The notes under the pieces: generated by a model
Told to the model about the DNA's origin: nothing
Seen by the model: the letters and a program-made list of their open reading frames with translations, nothing else
The model's database searches: none
Source: Nitrosopelagicus sp964511265
GTDB taxonomy: Archaea; Thermoproteota; Nitrososphaeria; Nitrososphaerales; Nitrosopumilaceae
Assembly (NCBI GenBank): GCA_964511265.1
Contig: CAZEES010000009.1
Location: forward strand, 1 to 40,701
Reading direction: 5' to 3'
Length of the DNA stretch: 40,701 nucleotides
Shown: positions 22,933-31,763 of the stretch, piece by piece
Layout of the letters: every line of letters begins with the position of its first letter
Numbering within the stretch: position 1 is the first letter of the stretch
Translations under genes and position numbers: made by a program

Positions 22933-25236
22933 TTGTCTTACATTCTGGATGAAAGTGTGGGCTATCTTGTTCTGATTGGCGTTGGCATGCTGATGGCAGC
23001 CGTCGTGTTGATTCTAGTAAAAGCAGAAACAAAATGGCTTGGAACCAAAAAAACATTTGAGTGGTTCTCAACTGCAGGACGAACTGTTAAGACGGGTCTA
23101 ATTATTACCTCGGTTGTTTCTGCGTGGACTTGGGCTGCAACTTTACTACAGTCCTCAACAGTTGCATATCAGTATGGGGTTAGTGGTCCTTTTTGGTATG
23201 CTGCAGGCGCATCAATTCAAGTCGTACTCTTTGCTATTCTGGCAATTGAACTAAAACGAAAATCTCCAATGTCTCACACTTTCCCTGAAATGATTAATGC
23301 ACGATTTGGCAAGTCATCTCATAAGGTATTTCTGAGTTTTGCATTTCTAACAAATATCATAGTTACAGCAATGCTTGTTTTAGGAGGTGCTGCTGTAGTT
23401 AACGCACTTACTGGAATTAACGTCTACATTGCAGCATTTTTGATCCCTATGGGAGTAATCGCGTACACCCTATTTGGAGGACTCAAGGCTACGTTTCTTG
23501 CTGAATATTTCAATACGGCATTCATCTTTGTGGTTGTTTTGATATTTGTCTCTGCCATCTACTTTACGCACGAAGACATTGGCGGAATCTCTGGCATGTT
23601 TGAAAAACTTTCAGATGCTGCTACAATGCATCCTGTTTCTGGAAATGCGTCTGGCTCATTTTTGACTCTGGCATCTATTGGTGCATTAATCTTCGGCATA
23701 ATTAACATTGTAGGAAACTTTGGAACTGTCTTTGTGGACCAGTCATACTGGCAGCGGGCAATTGCGTCAAGACCTCGTTCTGTAGTTCCTGGATTTTTAG
23801 TTGGAGGTCTTGCATGGTTTGCAATTCCGTTTGGTCTTGCAACAACCCTTGGACTTGCAGCAGTTGCAGTAAATCTGGAATTGACTCCTCTTGAGATTAG
23901 TTCTGGATTGGTCGCACCGCTTGCAGCTGCACATCTTTTAGGCGATGTCGGCGCAATTCTAATGCTTACTGTTTTATTTACTGCCGTAACTGCCGCAGGC
24001 TCTGCACAACTAATCTCTGTATCATCTCTTGTCACTTATGATGTGTTTAGGGCATACATCAAGCCGTCATCTACTGGAAGGCAGTTGATGAAAATCTCTA
24101 GATTTTCCATCTTGGGATTTGGAATTGGAATGGGTGTATTGGCATCAATATTGTTCATGTCTGGTATTAGCTTGCAGTATGTATATCTGGCAATGGGTGT
24201 TTTAATTGGGTCCGCCGTCGCGCCAATCTCACTTGCCATTTTGTGGAAAGATACTAATCGTTATGCTGCCACATCTGCAGCCATAATTGGACTTGGATGT
24301 GGCATAACAGTCTGGTTTGGATATGCATTTGCCAATTCTGGTGAGATATCACTTGTATCCACCTCTGACATGTTTGCACTTTTGGCGGGAAATCTTGCAG
24401 CAATCTTGACCAGTCTGGCAATCACTGTTATTGGAAGTTTATTCCGACCTGAGAACTTTAACTTCTCAAAACTGAAATCAGAAATCTTTGTTGTGGATGA
24501 GAGAATACGAAAGAGACTTGAAAAAGAGACAAACGAAAAATCTCTGAAAAAGGCATCACGATTTAGTATGCAGTATGGTTTGACATTAACTTTGATTCTT
24601 GTAGTTGCATGGCCAATTCCGCTATTCTTCTCAAATTACATATTCGCTGAGCCGGTATTTCACGTGTGGATCTGGGTTGCCATATTGTGGGCTGTTGTTG
24701 CAGCATCTTTGGTCTGGATCTTGCCTGTAATTCAGTCTAGAGATGGTATTTTACATGTAATGAAAAACATCGCAAAATCTTCAAAACCACGTAAGACTGT
24801 CAAATATGGACATGATCTGACTGATAATGAAATTGCCCAAAAAATTCTTGTTGCAGTGGATGGCTCTGTCTCCTCAATGCGTGCCTTGAATTATGTTAAT
24901 TATGTTATGAAGGAATCATCAAATATCAAGGTGTATCTTACCCACATCATCGAATGGTCTGACGATGAAGAATCGATGGATGAAGAAATGACAATAAAGA
25001 TGGAACAAGATGGACGGAAAATGTTATTGGGAATTTCTCTTCCAAGCAAATTAAAAAATTATGAACGAATTGTCAAGCTCGGCGATCCTGCAAAGAAGAT
25101 CTCCGATTTGGCATCATCTCTTAACGTTGACACAATTGTAATGGGAAGAAAAGGTCTCAGTGATTCGGACTCAAACCTGGGTCATGTGACCTCAAAAGTT
25201 TTGTCACTGACAACCAAGCCGATTATTCTTGTATAA
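22933..25236 (+). CDS. sodium/solute symporter fused to a USP domain
   Basis: A 767-residue membrane transporter of the SSS family with about 13-15 hydrophobic helices (residues 10-620), resembling DUR3-like urea/Na+ symporters. A cytoplasmic universal stress protein domain follows from about residue 635 (ILVAVDGSVSS to IILV), including an ATP-binding-type GRKG-x8-G segment. A regulatory input (ATP or stress) to urea import is inferred. The start is TTG 22933, 27 bases after the TATA, so leaderless. Urea is the favoured substrate because urease lies 3 kb away; acetate, proline or polyamine transport by this family cannot be excluded. Confidence 0.88.
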   Translation: MSYILDESVGYLVLIGVGMLMAAVVLILVKAETKWLGTKKTFEWFSTAGRTVKTGLIITSVVSAWTWAATLLQSSTVAYQYGVSGPFWYAAGASIQVVLFAILAIELKRKSPMSHTFPEMINARFGKSSHKVFLSFAFLTNIIVTAMLVLGGAAVVNALTGINVYIAAFLIPMGVIAYTLFGGLKATFLAEYFNTAFIFVVVLIFVSAIYFTHEDIGGISGMFEKLSDAATMHPVSGNASGSFLTLASIGALIFGIINIVGNFGTVFVDQSYWQRAIASRPRSVVPGFLVGGLAWFAIPFGLATTLGLAAVAVNLELTPLEISSGLVAPLAAAHLLGDVGAILMLTVLFTAVTAAGSAQLISVSSLVTYDVFRAYIKPSSTGRQLMKISRFSILGFGIGMGVLASILFMSGISLQYVYLAMGVLIGSAVAPISLAILWKDTNRYAATSAAIIGLGCGITVWFGYAFANSGEISLVSTSDMFALLAGNLAAILTSLAITVIGSLFRPENFNFSKLKSEIFVVDERIRKRLEKETNEKSLKKASRFSMQYGLTLTLILVVAWPIPLFFSNYIFAEPVFHVWIWVAILWAVVAASLVWILPVIQSRDGILHVMKNIAKSSKPRKTVKYGHDLTDNEIAQKILVAVDGSVSSMRALNYVNYVMKESSNIKVYLTHIIEWSDDEESMDEEMTIKMEQDGRKMLLGISLPSKLKNYERIVKLGDPAKKISDLASSLNVDTIVMGRKGLSDSDSNLGHVTSKVLSLTTKPIILV

Positions 25237-25318
25237 TTCTTAATGGTATATGAAAAACGTAAAACCACTTTCTATTAAATAAAAATCTAAATCTAATTTC
25301 CATTAAATAAGAAAAATC

Positions 25319-25334
25319 AAGTCGACGTCGACTT
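25319..25334. promoter_or_regulatory. 16-base palindrome followed by T-run
   Basis: AAGTCGACGTCGACTT is a perfect palindrome between the two symporter genes, extended by a T-run. It may act as terminator of the first gene (AAGTC/GACTT hairpin plus T-run) or as a protein-binding site about 60 bases upstream of the second gene's TATA. Confidence 0.45.
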
Positions 25335-25396
25335 TTTTGTTAATAAAGAAACTCCGGAATTAGATAATTTTTCAAAGATCTCCACATCTTGGAATT

Positions 25397-25411
25397 GTTA
25401 TATAAATAAAA
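25397..25411 (+). promoter_or_regulatory. TATA box of second symporter gene
   Basis: GTTATATAAATAAAA is centred about 25 bases before TTG 25427, which supports that start codon and a leaderless mRNA. It is one of the strongest TATA matches in the window. Confidence 0.6.
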
Positions 25412-25426
25412 AATGTTGAGATACTG

Positions 25427-27463
25427 TTGAAATTAAACTGGCAAATGATGGTACTGGCCTTTGTAGTAGGATCGGGTATGATCTTTGCCATGCCATATGC
25501 AGATGCAGCAGGTGCCATTGAAGGAGAATTCGTACTAGGGGAAGTTTTAGATGAATCCATCGGTTGGTTTATCGTTGTTGGTCTTGGAATGGTCTTTGCC
25601 GGAATCATATCTGCCGAGATTAAGATTGAAGAAAAATACCTGGGCAACATGCAAAGTTCTGAAGGATTCAATACTGCAGGAAGAATCATTAAAACTGGTC
25701 TAACTGCAGCAGCAATTGTCTCTGCATGGACATGGGCTGCGACACTACTTCAATCTTCTACGGTCGCATATCTTTATGGTGTAAGTGGTCCTTTCTGGTA
25801 TGCTGCAGGCGCATCAATTCAGGTACTTTTATTCGGAATTCTAGCAATTGAACTAAAACGAAAGGCACCAAATGCACACACATTTTTGGAAATTATCAGA
25901 GCAAGATTTGGCGCTGGTACTCATAAAATTTTCTTAGGTTTCGCATTAACATGTAACATGATTGTAACTGGTATGCTTCTACTTGGAGGCGCAGCCGTAG
26001 TTAACGGACTTACCGGTATGGACATTTCTCTAGCCGCATTCTTAATCCCAGTCGGTGTCATGATTTACACTCTTGTAGGTGGTCTCAAGGCTACGTTTGT
26101 GGCGGATTACATGCACACGGTCATTATCTTTATAGTAATTCTAACATTTGTTGCGATGGTATTCTTCATCAGTCCAATCACGGGTGGTGTCGAAGGAATG
26201 TATAACAAACTGGTGGAGGCAGCTTCGCTTAATCCGGTGATAGCACCAACCTTCGCTGAAGGCGGAGCAGTTGAAGGTGATCCAAGCACATATGGTAACG
26301 CTATGGGTGCATACCTTACAATGGCTTCGGCAGGAGGCTTAATCTTTGGAGTTATCAATATTGTAGGAAACTTTGGAACTGTCTTTGTTGACCAGGCTTA
26401 CTGGCAACGTGCAATTGCTGCACAACCAAGTTCCACTGTAAAGGGCTTCTTACTTGGAGGAATGTGCTGGTTCGCAATTCCATTTACATTAGCAACTACT
26501 ATGGGGCTTACGGGGGTGGCGTTAGATGTCAACCTGACTCCAGAGCAGGTGCAGCTCGGACTTGTAGTTCCAGCAGCAGCATCAGTACTAATGGGTGAGA
26601 TAGGTGCTATCATGGTGCTAGTCATGCTATTCATGGCTGTGACTTCGGCAGGATCTGCAGAACTAATTGCAGTATCTTCGTTGATTACTTATGATGTATA
26701 CCGTACCTACAAGAATCCAAAGGCCACAGGCAAGCAGCTGTTAAAGGTGAGTCGTGGTGTCATAGTTGCGTTTGGACTTGGAATGGGTGCGCTTGCGGTC
26801 GTACTGTTAGGAATGGGATTAAGCTTAGGATTTGTATACTTAGCAATGGGCATATTGATTGGCTCGGCGGTCATACCTATCGCGTTAACGATTATTTGGA
26901 ATAGAACCACCCGTGCGGGTGCGGTAGCTGGAGCCTTGATAGGTGTCTGTCTATCACTAACCACTTGGACAAGTGTTGCAGCATCTGAAGCAGACGGTGT
27001 CATAGATATAGCATCACTTGGCGGTGCATTCCCAATGCTTTACGGAAATGTAGTTGCAATATTATCATCTGGATTAATCTGTGTAGTCATCAGTTTGGCT
27101 CAGGGCAAGAAATACGATTGGAAAGAGTTGGACCAACACATGTCCCTTGTCACTGACGACATGGAACAACACGAAATCACTGCTACAGAAGAGATGAAGC
27201 GTGAACAAGATGAAGAACAACTAAAGAAAGCCTTCAAGTTCAGTGTTAGAGGCGGAGGCTTGCTCACTTTGATAGTTATCATATTCTGGCCAATGCCATT
27301 ATACTTCTCAGGCTATGTGTTCGACTTTGGATTCTACGGACTTTGGGTAGGAATCGCAATCGCCTGGGTCAGCACTGCAGCAGCAATCATCATATTCATG
27401 CCGATTGTGGAAGCAAGACATGGCTTCGCTAAGGTCGCAAGCGGCAAGAAAGCAACGGGCTAA
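25427..27463 (+). CDS. sodium/solute symporter, urea transporter-like
   Basis: A 678-residue SSS-family transporter, paralogous to the preceding gene. Shared blocks include TAGRIIKTGL, WTWAATLLQSSTVAYLYGVS, FWYAAGASIQV, and NIVGNFGTVFVDQAYWQRA. It differs by having an N-terminal signal-like segment (cleavage possible after ADAAG, about residue 29) and by lacking the USP domain. A helix-rich cytoplasmic stretch with many Glu/Lys (about 565-610) precedes the last two helices. It is upstream of the urease locus, so urea is the favoured substrate. The TTG start is supported by the TATA 25 bases upstream. Confidence 0.88.
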   Translation: MKLNWQMMVLAFVVGSGMIFAMPYADAAGAIEGEFVLGEVLDESIGWFIVVGLGMVFAGIISAEIKIEEKYLGNMQSSEGFNTAGRIIKTGLTAAAIVSAWTWAATLLQSSTVAYLYGVSGPFWYAAGASIQVLLFGILAIELKRKAPNAHTFLEIIRARFGAGTHKIFLGFALTCNMIVTGMLLLGGAAVVNGLTGMDISLAAFLIPVGVMIYTLVGGLKATFVADYMHTVIIFIVILTFVAMVFFISPITGGVEGMYNKLVEAASLNPVIAPTFAEGGAVEGDPSTYGNAMGAYLTMASAGGLIFGVINIVGNFGTVFVDQAYWQRAIAAQPSSTVKGFLLGGMCWFAIPFTLATTMGLTGVALDVNLTPEQVQLGLVVPAAASVLMGEIGAIMVLVMLFMAVTSAGSAELIAVSSLITYDVYRTYKNPKATGKQLLKVSRGVIVAFGLGMGALAVVLLGMGLSLGFVYLAMGILIGSAVIPIALTIIWNRTTRAGAVAGALIGVCLSLTTWTSVAASEADGVIDIASLGGAFPMLYGNVVAILSSGLICVVISLAQGKKYDWKELDQHMSLVTDDMEQHEITATEEMKREQDEEQLKKAFKFSVRGGGLLTLIVIIFWPMPLYFSGYVFDFGFYGLWVGIAIAWVSTAAAIIIFMPIVEARHGFAKVASGKKATG

Positions 27464-27560
27464 TCCCCCAATCTTTTCCCCATTTTAGTCATGTATCCAA
27501 TAAAAAATATCGTAAATTTACCTCCAAAATTCTTTTTAATGTTAGTAGTGACGCTTTAAC

Positions 27561-28055
27561 ATGACATCTTGTACCGGTTGTGGTCTAGTACTTGGAATGA
27601 AGAAGTACAAGTTTAACAAATTCTGGAGAATTCCTGGAAGTTTCTGTAAACCTTGTATGTTAAAAATTGGTCAAGATTGGGAAAAAAATGGCAAAGTTAC
27701 ATTACCCCAAAAACCATGTGACTTGTGTCAGACTGAATTTTATTTCCTACAAACTGCATGGCAAGGAAAAAAACAAAAGCACTTTTGCGATATTTGTCAT
27801 AAAGTAGCTGCAAGTGGTGTATTGCCTGACAAAAGTCGTGGTGACATGAAGCAAAAACTTCCTATTCCGATGCTCATTATCGGTGCCTTGGGTGGATTGA
27901 TGATGATTTTAGGAATGGTCTTTACATTAACTGGTACTTCATCTGGTGAGATGAGTATTGTCAATATTCTATTTGGTGCTTTTACAACAGCTGCTGGCTT
28001 TATGTTAGTCCGAAGAACGATTAACAATAGAAAGATGTTGTTAGGTAATATCTAG
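27561..28055 (+). CDS. membrane protein with paired zinc knuckles
   Basis: A 164-residue protein. The cytoplasmic N-terminal half has CTGCG (C4, C7), CKPC, CDLC and CDIC pairs, enough for two zinc sites. Two transmembrane helices follow (about 101-123 and 130-150). Lying between the urea-type transporter gene and urease, it converges on ureBC with a 4-base overlap. It is not a known urease accessory. A link to nickel or zinc handling or to the transporter is only suggested by position. Confidence 0.7.
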   Translation: MTSCTGCGLVLGMKKYKFNKFWRIPGSFCKPCMLKIGQDWEKNGKVTLPQKPCDLCQTEFYFLQTAWQGKKQKHFCDICHKVAASGVLPDKSRGDMKQKLPIPMLIIGALGGLMMILGMVFTLTGTSSGEMSIVNILFGAFTTAAGFMLVRRTINNRKMLLGNI

Positions 28056-30175
28056 AATAAACTATACAAACGTCCTAAAGAAACACTTGTTGCAGGATCA
28101 ACTGTTGCAATTTTTCCGTCAACTTTAACTTCATATGTTTCAGGATCAATCTCTATTTTTGGTGTTGCATCGTTATGAACCATGTCTTTTTTTCCAATCT
28201 CTCTACAATTTTTTACTGCAACTAGTTTCTTTTCGACATTTAGCTTTTCTTCCAAGCCATCGTCCAGTGCAAGCTGAGATGTGAATGTAACTGATGTTGA
28301 CTGTTTAGCTTTTCCTAGTGCCCCAAACATTGGTCTATAGTAAACTGGCTCTGTAGTTGGTATGGATGCATTAGGATCTCCCATTAATGCATATGCAATG
28401 AATCCTCCCTTTATGATCAATTTTGGTTTAATTCCGAAAAACTGTGGCATCCATACAACAATATCTGCAATCTTTCCAGGTTCTAATGAACCAACATAAT
28501 TTGATATACCGTGTGTAATTGCAGGATTAATTGTAATTTTTGAAATGTATCGTTTAATTCTAAAGTTGTCATTTTCTTCATTGTCTTCTGCTAATGGGCC
28601 TTTCATTTTTCTCATTTTGTCCGCCGTCTGCCAATTTCTTGTTGTAACTTCTCCAACTCTTCCCATTGCCTGGCTGTCTGAGGACATCATGCTGATAGCT
28701 CCCACATCATGTAAGATGTCTTCTGCTGCAATTGTCTCAGCTCTAATCCTAGATTCTGCAAATGAAATGTCTTCAGGAACCGATGGGTTGAGATGGTGAC
28801 ATACCATCATCATATCCAAATGCTCTTCGAGCGTATTTGTGGTGAATGGTCTTGTAGGGTTAGTCGATGACGGCAAAATATTTGGCTCTGATGCAATCTT
28901 CATAATGTCTGGTGCATGTCCCCCTCCTGCACCTTCTGTATGATATGTATGGATTACTCTTCCATTGATTGCAGCAATGGTATCATCAACATAGCCACAT
29001 TCATTCAGTGTGTCTGTATGTATGGCAACTTGAGTATCTGTCTTATCTGCCACATTTAGTGCAGAATTTATTGTAGCTGGGGTGGTTCCCCAGTCTTCAT
29101 GTAGTTTCAGACCGCAAGCTCCTGCTCTAACTTGCTCCATCAACGACTCCTCTCTGGAGTCATTACCCTTACACAAAAATCCAAAATTCATTGGAAACTC
29201 TTCTGCAGCTTGAATCATTTTGTGAATGTTAAATTCTCCTGGAGTACATGTTGTGGCATTTGTTCCATCAGCAGGTCCTGTACCTCCGCCAATCATTGTG
29301 GTAGTTCCATTACAAATTGCATCAATTGCCTGTTGAGGTGATATGAAGTGAATGTGGCTGTCTATGGTTCCCGGAGTGCAGATTGTATGTTCGCCTGAAA
29401 TAATTTCTGTATTTGATGATACAACAATGTCCACGTCATCCATGACATCTGGATTTCCTGCATTACCGACACCAAGAATTTTTCCATCCTTAATTCCAAT
29501 GTCTGCTTTAATTATGCCAAGTGTTGGATCAATTATCATGGCATTTGTAATTACTAAATCTGCAGAATCTTCCCGTAAAACTCCGCTTGCTTGTCCAAGC
29601 CCATCTCTTGCACTCTTTCCTCCGCCAAAGACTAGTTCGTCACCATACTTGATGAGATCTTTTTCAATCTCCATCACCAAGTCCATATCTGCTAATCTAA
29701 CCCTGTCTCCTACGGTAGGGCCAAACAATTCCACGTATCTGTTACGTGGAATTTCCAGTGAACTTGATTCAGTTTCTATGTTTTCTAGAACATTTTTGAA
29801 ACCTTTTTCATGAATGTTCTTTTTTGCATCTTCTCTTTTTGACTCTAAATCTCCACTTACCAGTCCACTAAAACCAAATATTGTCTTACTTCCTCCGAAT
29901 TCGACAACCTCTACATGTTTTGATTCTCCCGGCTCAAATCGTATCGATGTTCCAGAAGAAATGTTTAGATGAAATCCAAGTGCTTTTTCTCTATCAAATT
30001 CTAATGCCTTATTCGCTTCGGCAAAATGTGTGTGAGACCCAACTTGTATTGGTCTATCCCCTGTGTTTGAAACATTCAGTTTGAATGTCTTTTTAGAATT
30101 GTTTGCAATGATATTTCCATCTGTAGGCATGTACTCTCCAATATGTGGTACTCTGGAACGCCATCTTGATATCAT
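28052..30175 (-). CDS. ureC: urease, fused beta-alpha subunit (UreB-UreC)
   Basis: A 707-residue fusion. Residues 1-115 are the UreB beta-domain (NTGDRPIQVGSHTHF, FEPGESKHVEVVEFGG), residues about 116-142 are a linker, and residues about 143-707 are the UreC catalytic alpha subunit. Active-site elements are intact: H274 and H276 (DSHIHF), carbamylated K357 (GLKLHEDWG), H386 (AIHTDTL), H412, flap C459-H460 (MVCHHLNP) and D500 (SSDSQAMGR). Nickel-dependent hydrolysis of urea yields ammonia and carbamate. ureA lies 6 bases upstream. In bacteria UreB and UreC are usually separate, so the fusion is notable; no frameshift is needed to explain it. Confidence 0.96.
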   Translation of the reverse strand: MISRWRSRVPHIGEYMPTDGNIIANNSKKTFKLNVSNTGDRPIQVGSHTHFAEANKALEFDREKALGFHLNISSGTSIRFEPGESKHVEVVEFGGSKTIFGFSGLVSGDLESKREDAKKNIHEKGFKNVLENIETESSSLEIPRNRYVELFGPTVGDRVRLADMDLVMEIEKDLIKYGDELVFGGGKSARDGLGQASGVLREDSADLVITNAMIIDPTLGIIKADIGIKDGKILGVGNAGNPDVMDDVDIVVSSNTEIISGEHTICTPGTIDSHIHFISPQQAIDAICNGTTTMIGGGTGPADGTNATTCTPGEFNIHKMIQAAEEFPMNFGFLCKGNDSREESLMEQVRAGACGLKLHEDWGTTPATINSALNVADKTDTQVAIHTDTLNECGYVDDTIAAINGRVIHTYHTEGAGGGHAPDIMKIASEPNILPSSTNPTRPFTTNTLEEHLDMMMVCHHLNPSVPEDISFAESRIRAETIAAEDILHDVGAISMMSSDSQAMGRVGEVTTRNWQTADKMRKMKGPLAEDNEENDNFRIKRYISKITINPAITHGISNYVGSLEPGKIADIVVWMPQFFGIKPKLIIKGGFIAYALMGDPNASIPTTEPVYYRPMFGALGKAKQSTSVTFTSQLALDDGLEEKLNVEKKLVAVKNCREIGKKDMVHNDATPKIEIDPETYEVKVDGKIATVDPATSVSLGRLYSLF

Positions 30176-30181
30176 CTTACA

Positions 30182-30484
30182 TCACACTATGGGGTCGTGA
30201 ATGGTAACCAGCTTTGTTCCATCCTCAAATGTAGCTTCAACTTGAATTGTATGAATGATATCTATGACTCCTGGTAAAACATCCTCTTTTTTTAATACAT
30301 TTTTTCCTGAACTCATCAATTCTGATACGGATTTGCCGTCTCTTGCTCCTTCTAAAATATGATCAGCGATTAACGCAACTGATTCTGGATGATTTAATTT
30401 TAAACCCCGGTCTTTTCTTCGTCTAGCCAGTTGGGCAGCAGTAAATATCTGTAGTTTATCAATCTCTCTTGGTGTTAAAAACAT
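30182..30484 (-). CDS. ureA: urease gamma subunit
   Basis: A 100-residue structural subunit. FLTPREIDKLQIFTAAQLARRRKDRG, LNHPESVALIADHILEGARDG and the C-terminal PIVVEATFEDGTKLV-like end (here IQVEATFEDGTKLVTIHDPI) are diagnostic. It is the first gene of the minus-strand urease unit, ahead of ureBC. A TATA on the minus strand at 30504-30513 is centred 25 bases before its ATG. Confidence 0.96.
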   Translation of the reverse strand: MFLTPREIDKLQIFTAAQLARRRKDRGLKLNHPESVALIADHILEGARDGKSVSELMSSGKNVLKKEDVLPGVIDIIHTIQVEATFEDGTKLVTIHDPIV

Positions 30485-30503
30485 GAATAAATTTGCTTTT
30501 TGA

Positions 30504-30543
30504 CATATTTAACAATTAGAAAAATCTCTAAAAATTTAACTTT
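30504..30543. promoter_or_regulatory. divergent urease promoters
   Basis: The 79-base gap between ureA and ureE carries two TATA boxes: GTTAAATATG on the minus strand (30504-30513), 25 bases before ureA, and AATTTAACTTT on the plus strand (30533-30543), 26 bases before ureE. Structural and accessory genes can thus be induced together from one short region. Confidence 0.55.
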
Positions 30544-30563
30544 AAGAAAAACCATTAATTTTC

Positions 30564-31070
30564 ATGCTTGTAATCAATTCTATTTTAGGTAATGTCTATC
30601 ATGAAAAAAACCTCTCAACAAAAATCCAAGATGCACAACAAAACAAAACGCTAAAACGACTATTTTTGAGTAGAGCCGAAATGGAAAAGTCTCGTCTACG
30701 TACTGTAACTGAAGATGGAACTGAGATTGGCTTATCTTTTGAACCTGGAACCGTTCTTCATAATGGGGATGTCTTAGAAATTAGTTCAAATTTGATTGTA
30801 ATTCATCAATTACCTGAAAAAATAATTCGTGTTAGAATAATTGATCATGATTCCTCGCCAAATCTGCTTGTCCAACTTGGTCATATCATAGGAAATAGAC
30901 ATCGCCCGATATCAATTTCATCTGATGGTTCCATCTTGTTTCCAATTCATGATGAGAATGAAATAGAATTATTTGAAAAACTATTCTCTGAAATCCTTGA
31001 CCATATTACATTGAATGTTGAAGATGAAATTTTTGTTCCAAACCAAGGCATGAATGTTCATGAACATTGA
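30564..31070 (+). CDS. ureE: urease accessory nickel chaperone
   Basis: A 168-residue UreE. The N-terminal peptide-binding domain (RLFLSRAEMEKSRLRTVTEDGTEIGLSF) and the metal-binding domain with LGHIIGNRHRPI fit the family; the His of LGH is the conserved nickel ligand. The C-terminal histidine-rich tail seen in some bacteria is reduced to VHEH. First of the plus-strand accessory operon, it overlaps ureF by 17 bases. Confidence 0.9.
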   Translation: MLVINSILGNVYHEKNLSTKIQDAQQNKTLKRLFLSRAEMEKSRLRTVTEDGTEIGLSFEPGTVLHNGDVLEISSNLIVIHQLPEKIIRVRIIDHDSSPNLLVQLGHIIGNRHRPISISSDGSILFPIHDENEIELFEKLFSEILDHITLNVEDEIFVPNQGMNVHEH

Positions 31071-31752
31071 TACATCCGAGCTGACATTAATGCAGCTCTC
31101 TGATTCATTTTTCCCCTCCGGTTTGTATACGATGTCCAATGGGCTTGAAACTCTCTTTGATGAAAAACGTGTTTGCTCTGAATCTGATGTTTACGACTTT
31201 CTTGAGATGATATTGGAACAGCAACTTGGCCCTGCAGATTCTGTTGCACTTTCCAATGCTTATGGTTGTGCAAAAAATGGTGATATTTCTGGGGTAGTTC
31301 AATGTGATGAAATACTAAATTCAATGAAGCTAATTGAAGAAACTCGGGCTGCATCTTGTAGGGCAGGCTCTCAAATGATAAAATGCATATCTGCAATTTC
31401 TTCAACTGACATTCTTAATGCATATTCTGAACAAATCTCTAAAAATAAGTCCCCGGGAATACATCCTGTTGTAGCAGGTGTGTGTAGTTTTGTACTTGGA
31501 GTGAAAAAAGAACAAGCAAGACAAATGATGATGTATGGATTTTCTGTAAGTGTTACAGGCGCTGCTTTGAGATTAGGATTAATTGATCATATACAAAGTC
31601 AAAAAATTCTCCATAAATTAAAACCTAAAATCCAGCAAACACTAGAAAAATTCAAAGATACTAAAATTAATGATTGTTGGCAGTTCTCTCCTGGTTATGA
31701 TCTGGTACAAATGACACATGAAAAGAAATTTTCTAAAATGTTTATTACGTAA
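31054..31752 (+). CDS. ureF: urease accessory protein UreF
   Basis: A 232-residue all-helical accessory protein. LSDSFFPSGLYTMSNGLETL near the N-terminus matches the family signature (usually D-x-x-FP-x-G-x-F-x-x-S-x-G-L-E). It forms the UreD-UreF-UreG maturation complex and modulates GTPase activity. Translation is probably coupled to ureE by the overlap; ureG follows after 11 bases. Confidence 0.93.
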   Translation: MFMNIDTSELTLMQLSDSFFPSGLYTMSNGLETLFDEKRVCSESDVYDFLEMILEQQLGPADSVALSNAYGCAKNGDISGVVQCDEILNSMKLIEETRAASCRAGSQMIKCISAISSTDILNAYSEQISKNKSPGIHPVVAGVCSFVLGVKKEQARQMMMYGFSVSVTGAALRLGLIDHIQSQKILHKLKPKIQQTLEKFKDTKINDCWQFSPGYDLVQMTHEKKFSKMFIT

Positions 31753-31763
31753 AGACAAATTTC

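Noticed and set aside
23559..24035. 158-codon minus-strand open frame inside the first symporter gene
   Set aside because: Shadow of a GC-richer coding stretch; low-complexity Ala/Pro/Thr composition and a well-supported transporter on the plus strand.
29352..29813. 153-codon plus-strand frame opposite ureBC
   Set aside because: Lies entirely antisense to the catalytic urease domain; Ser/Pro-rich shadow composition.
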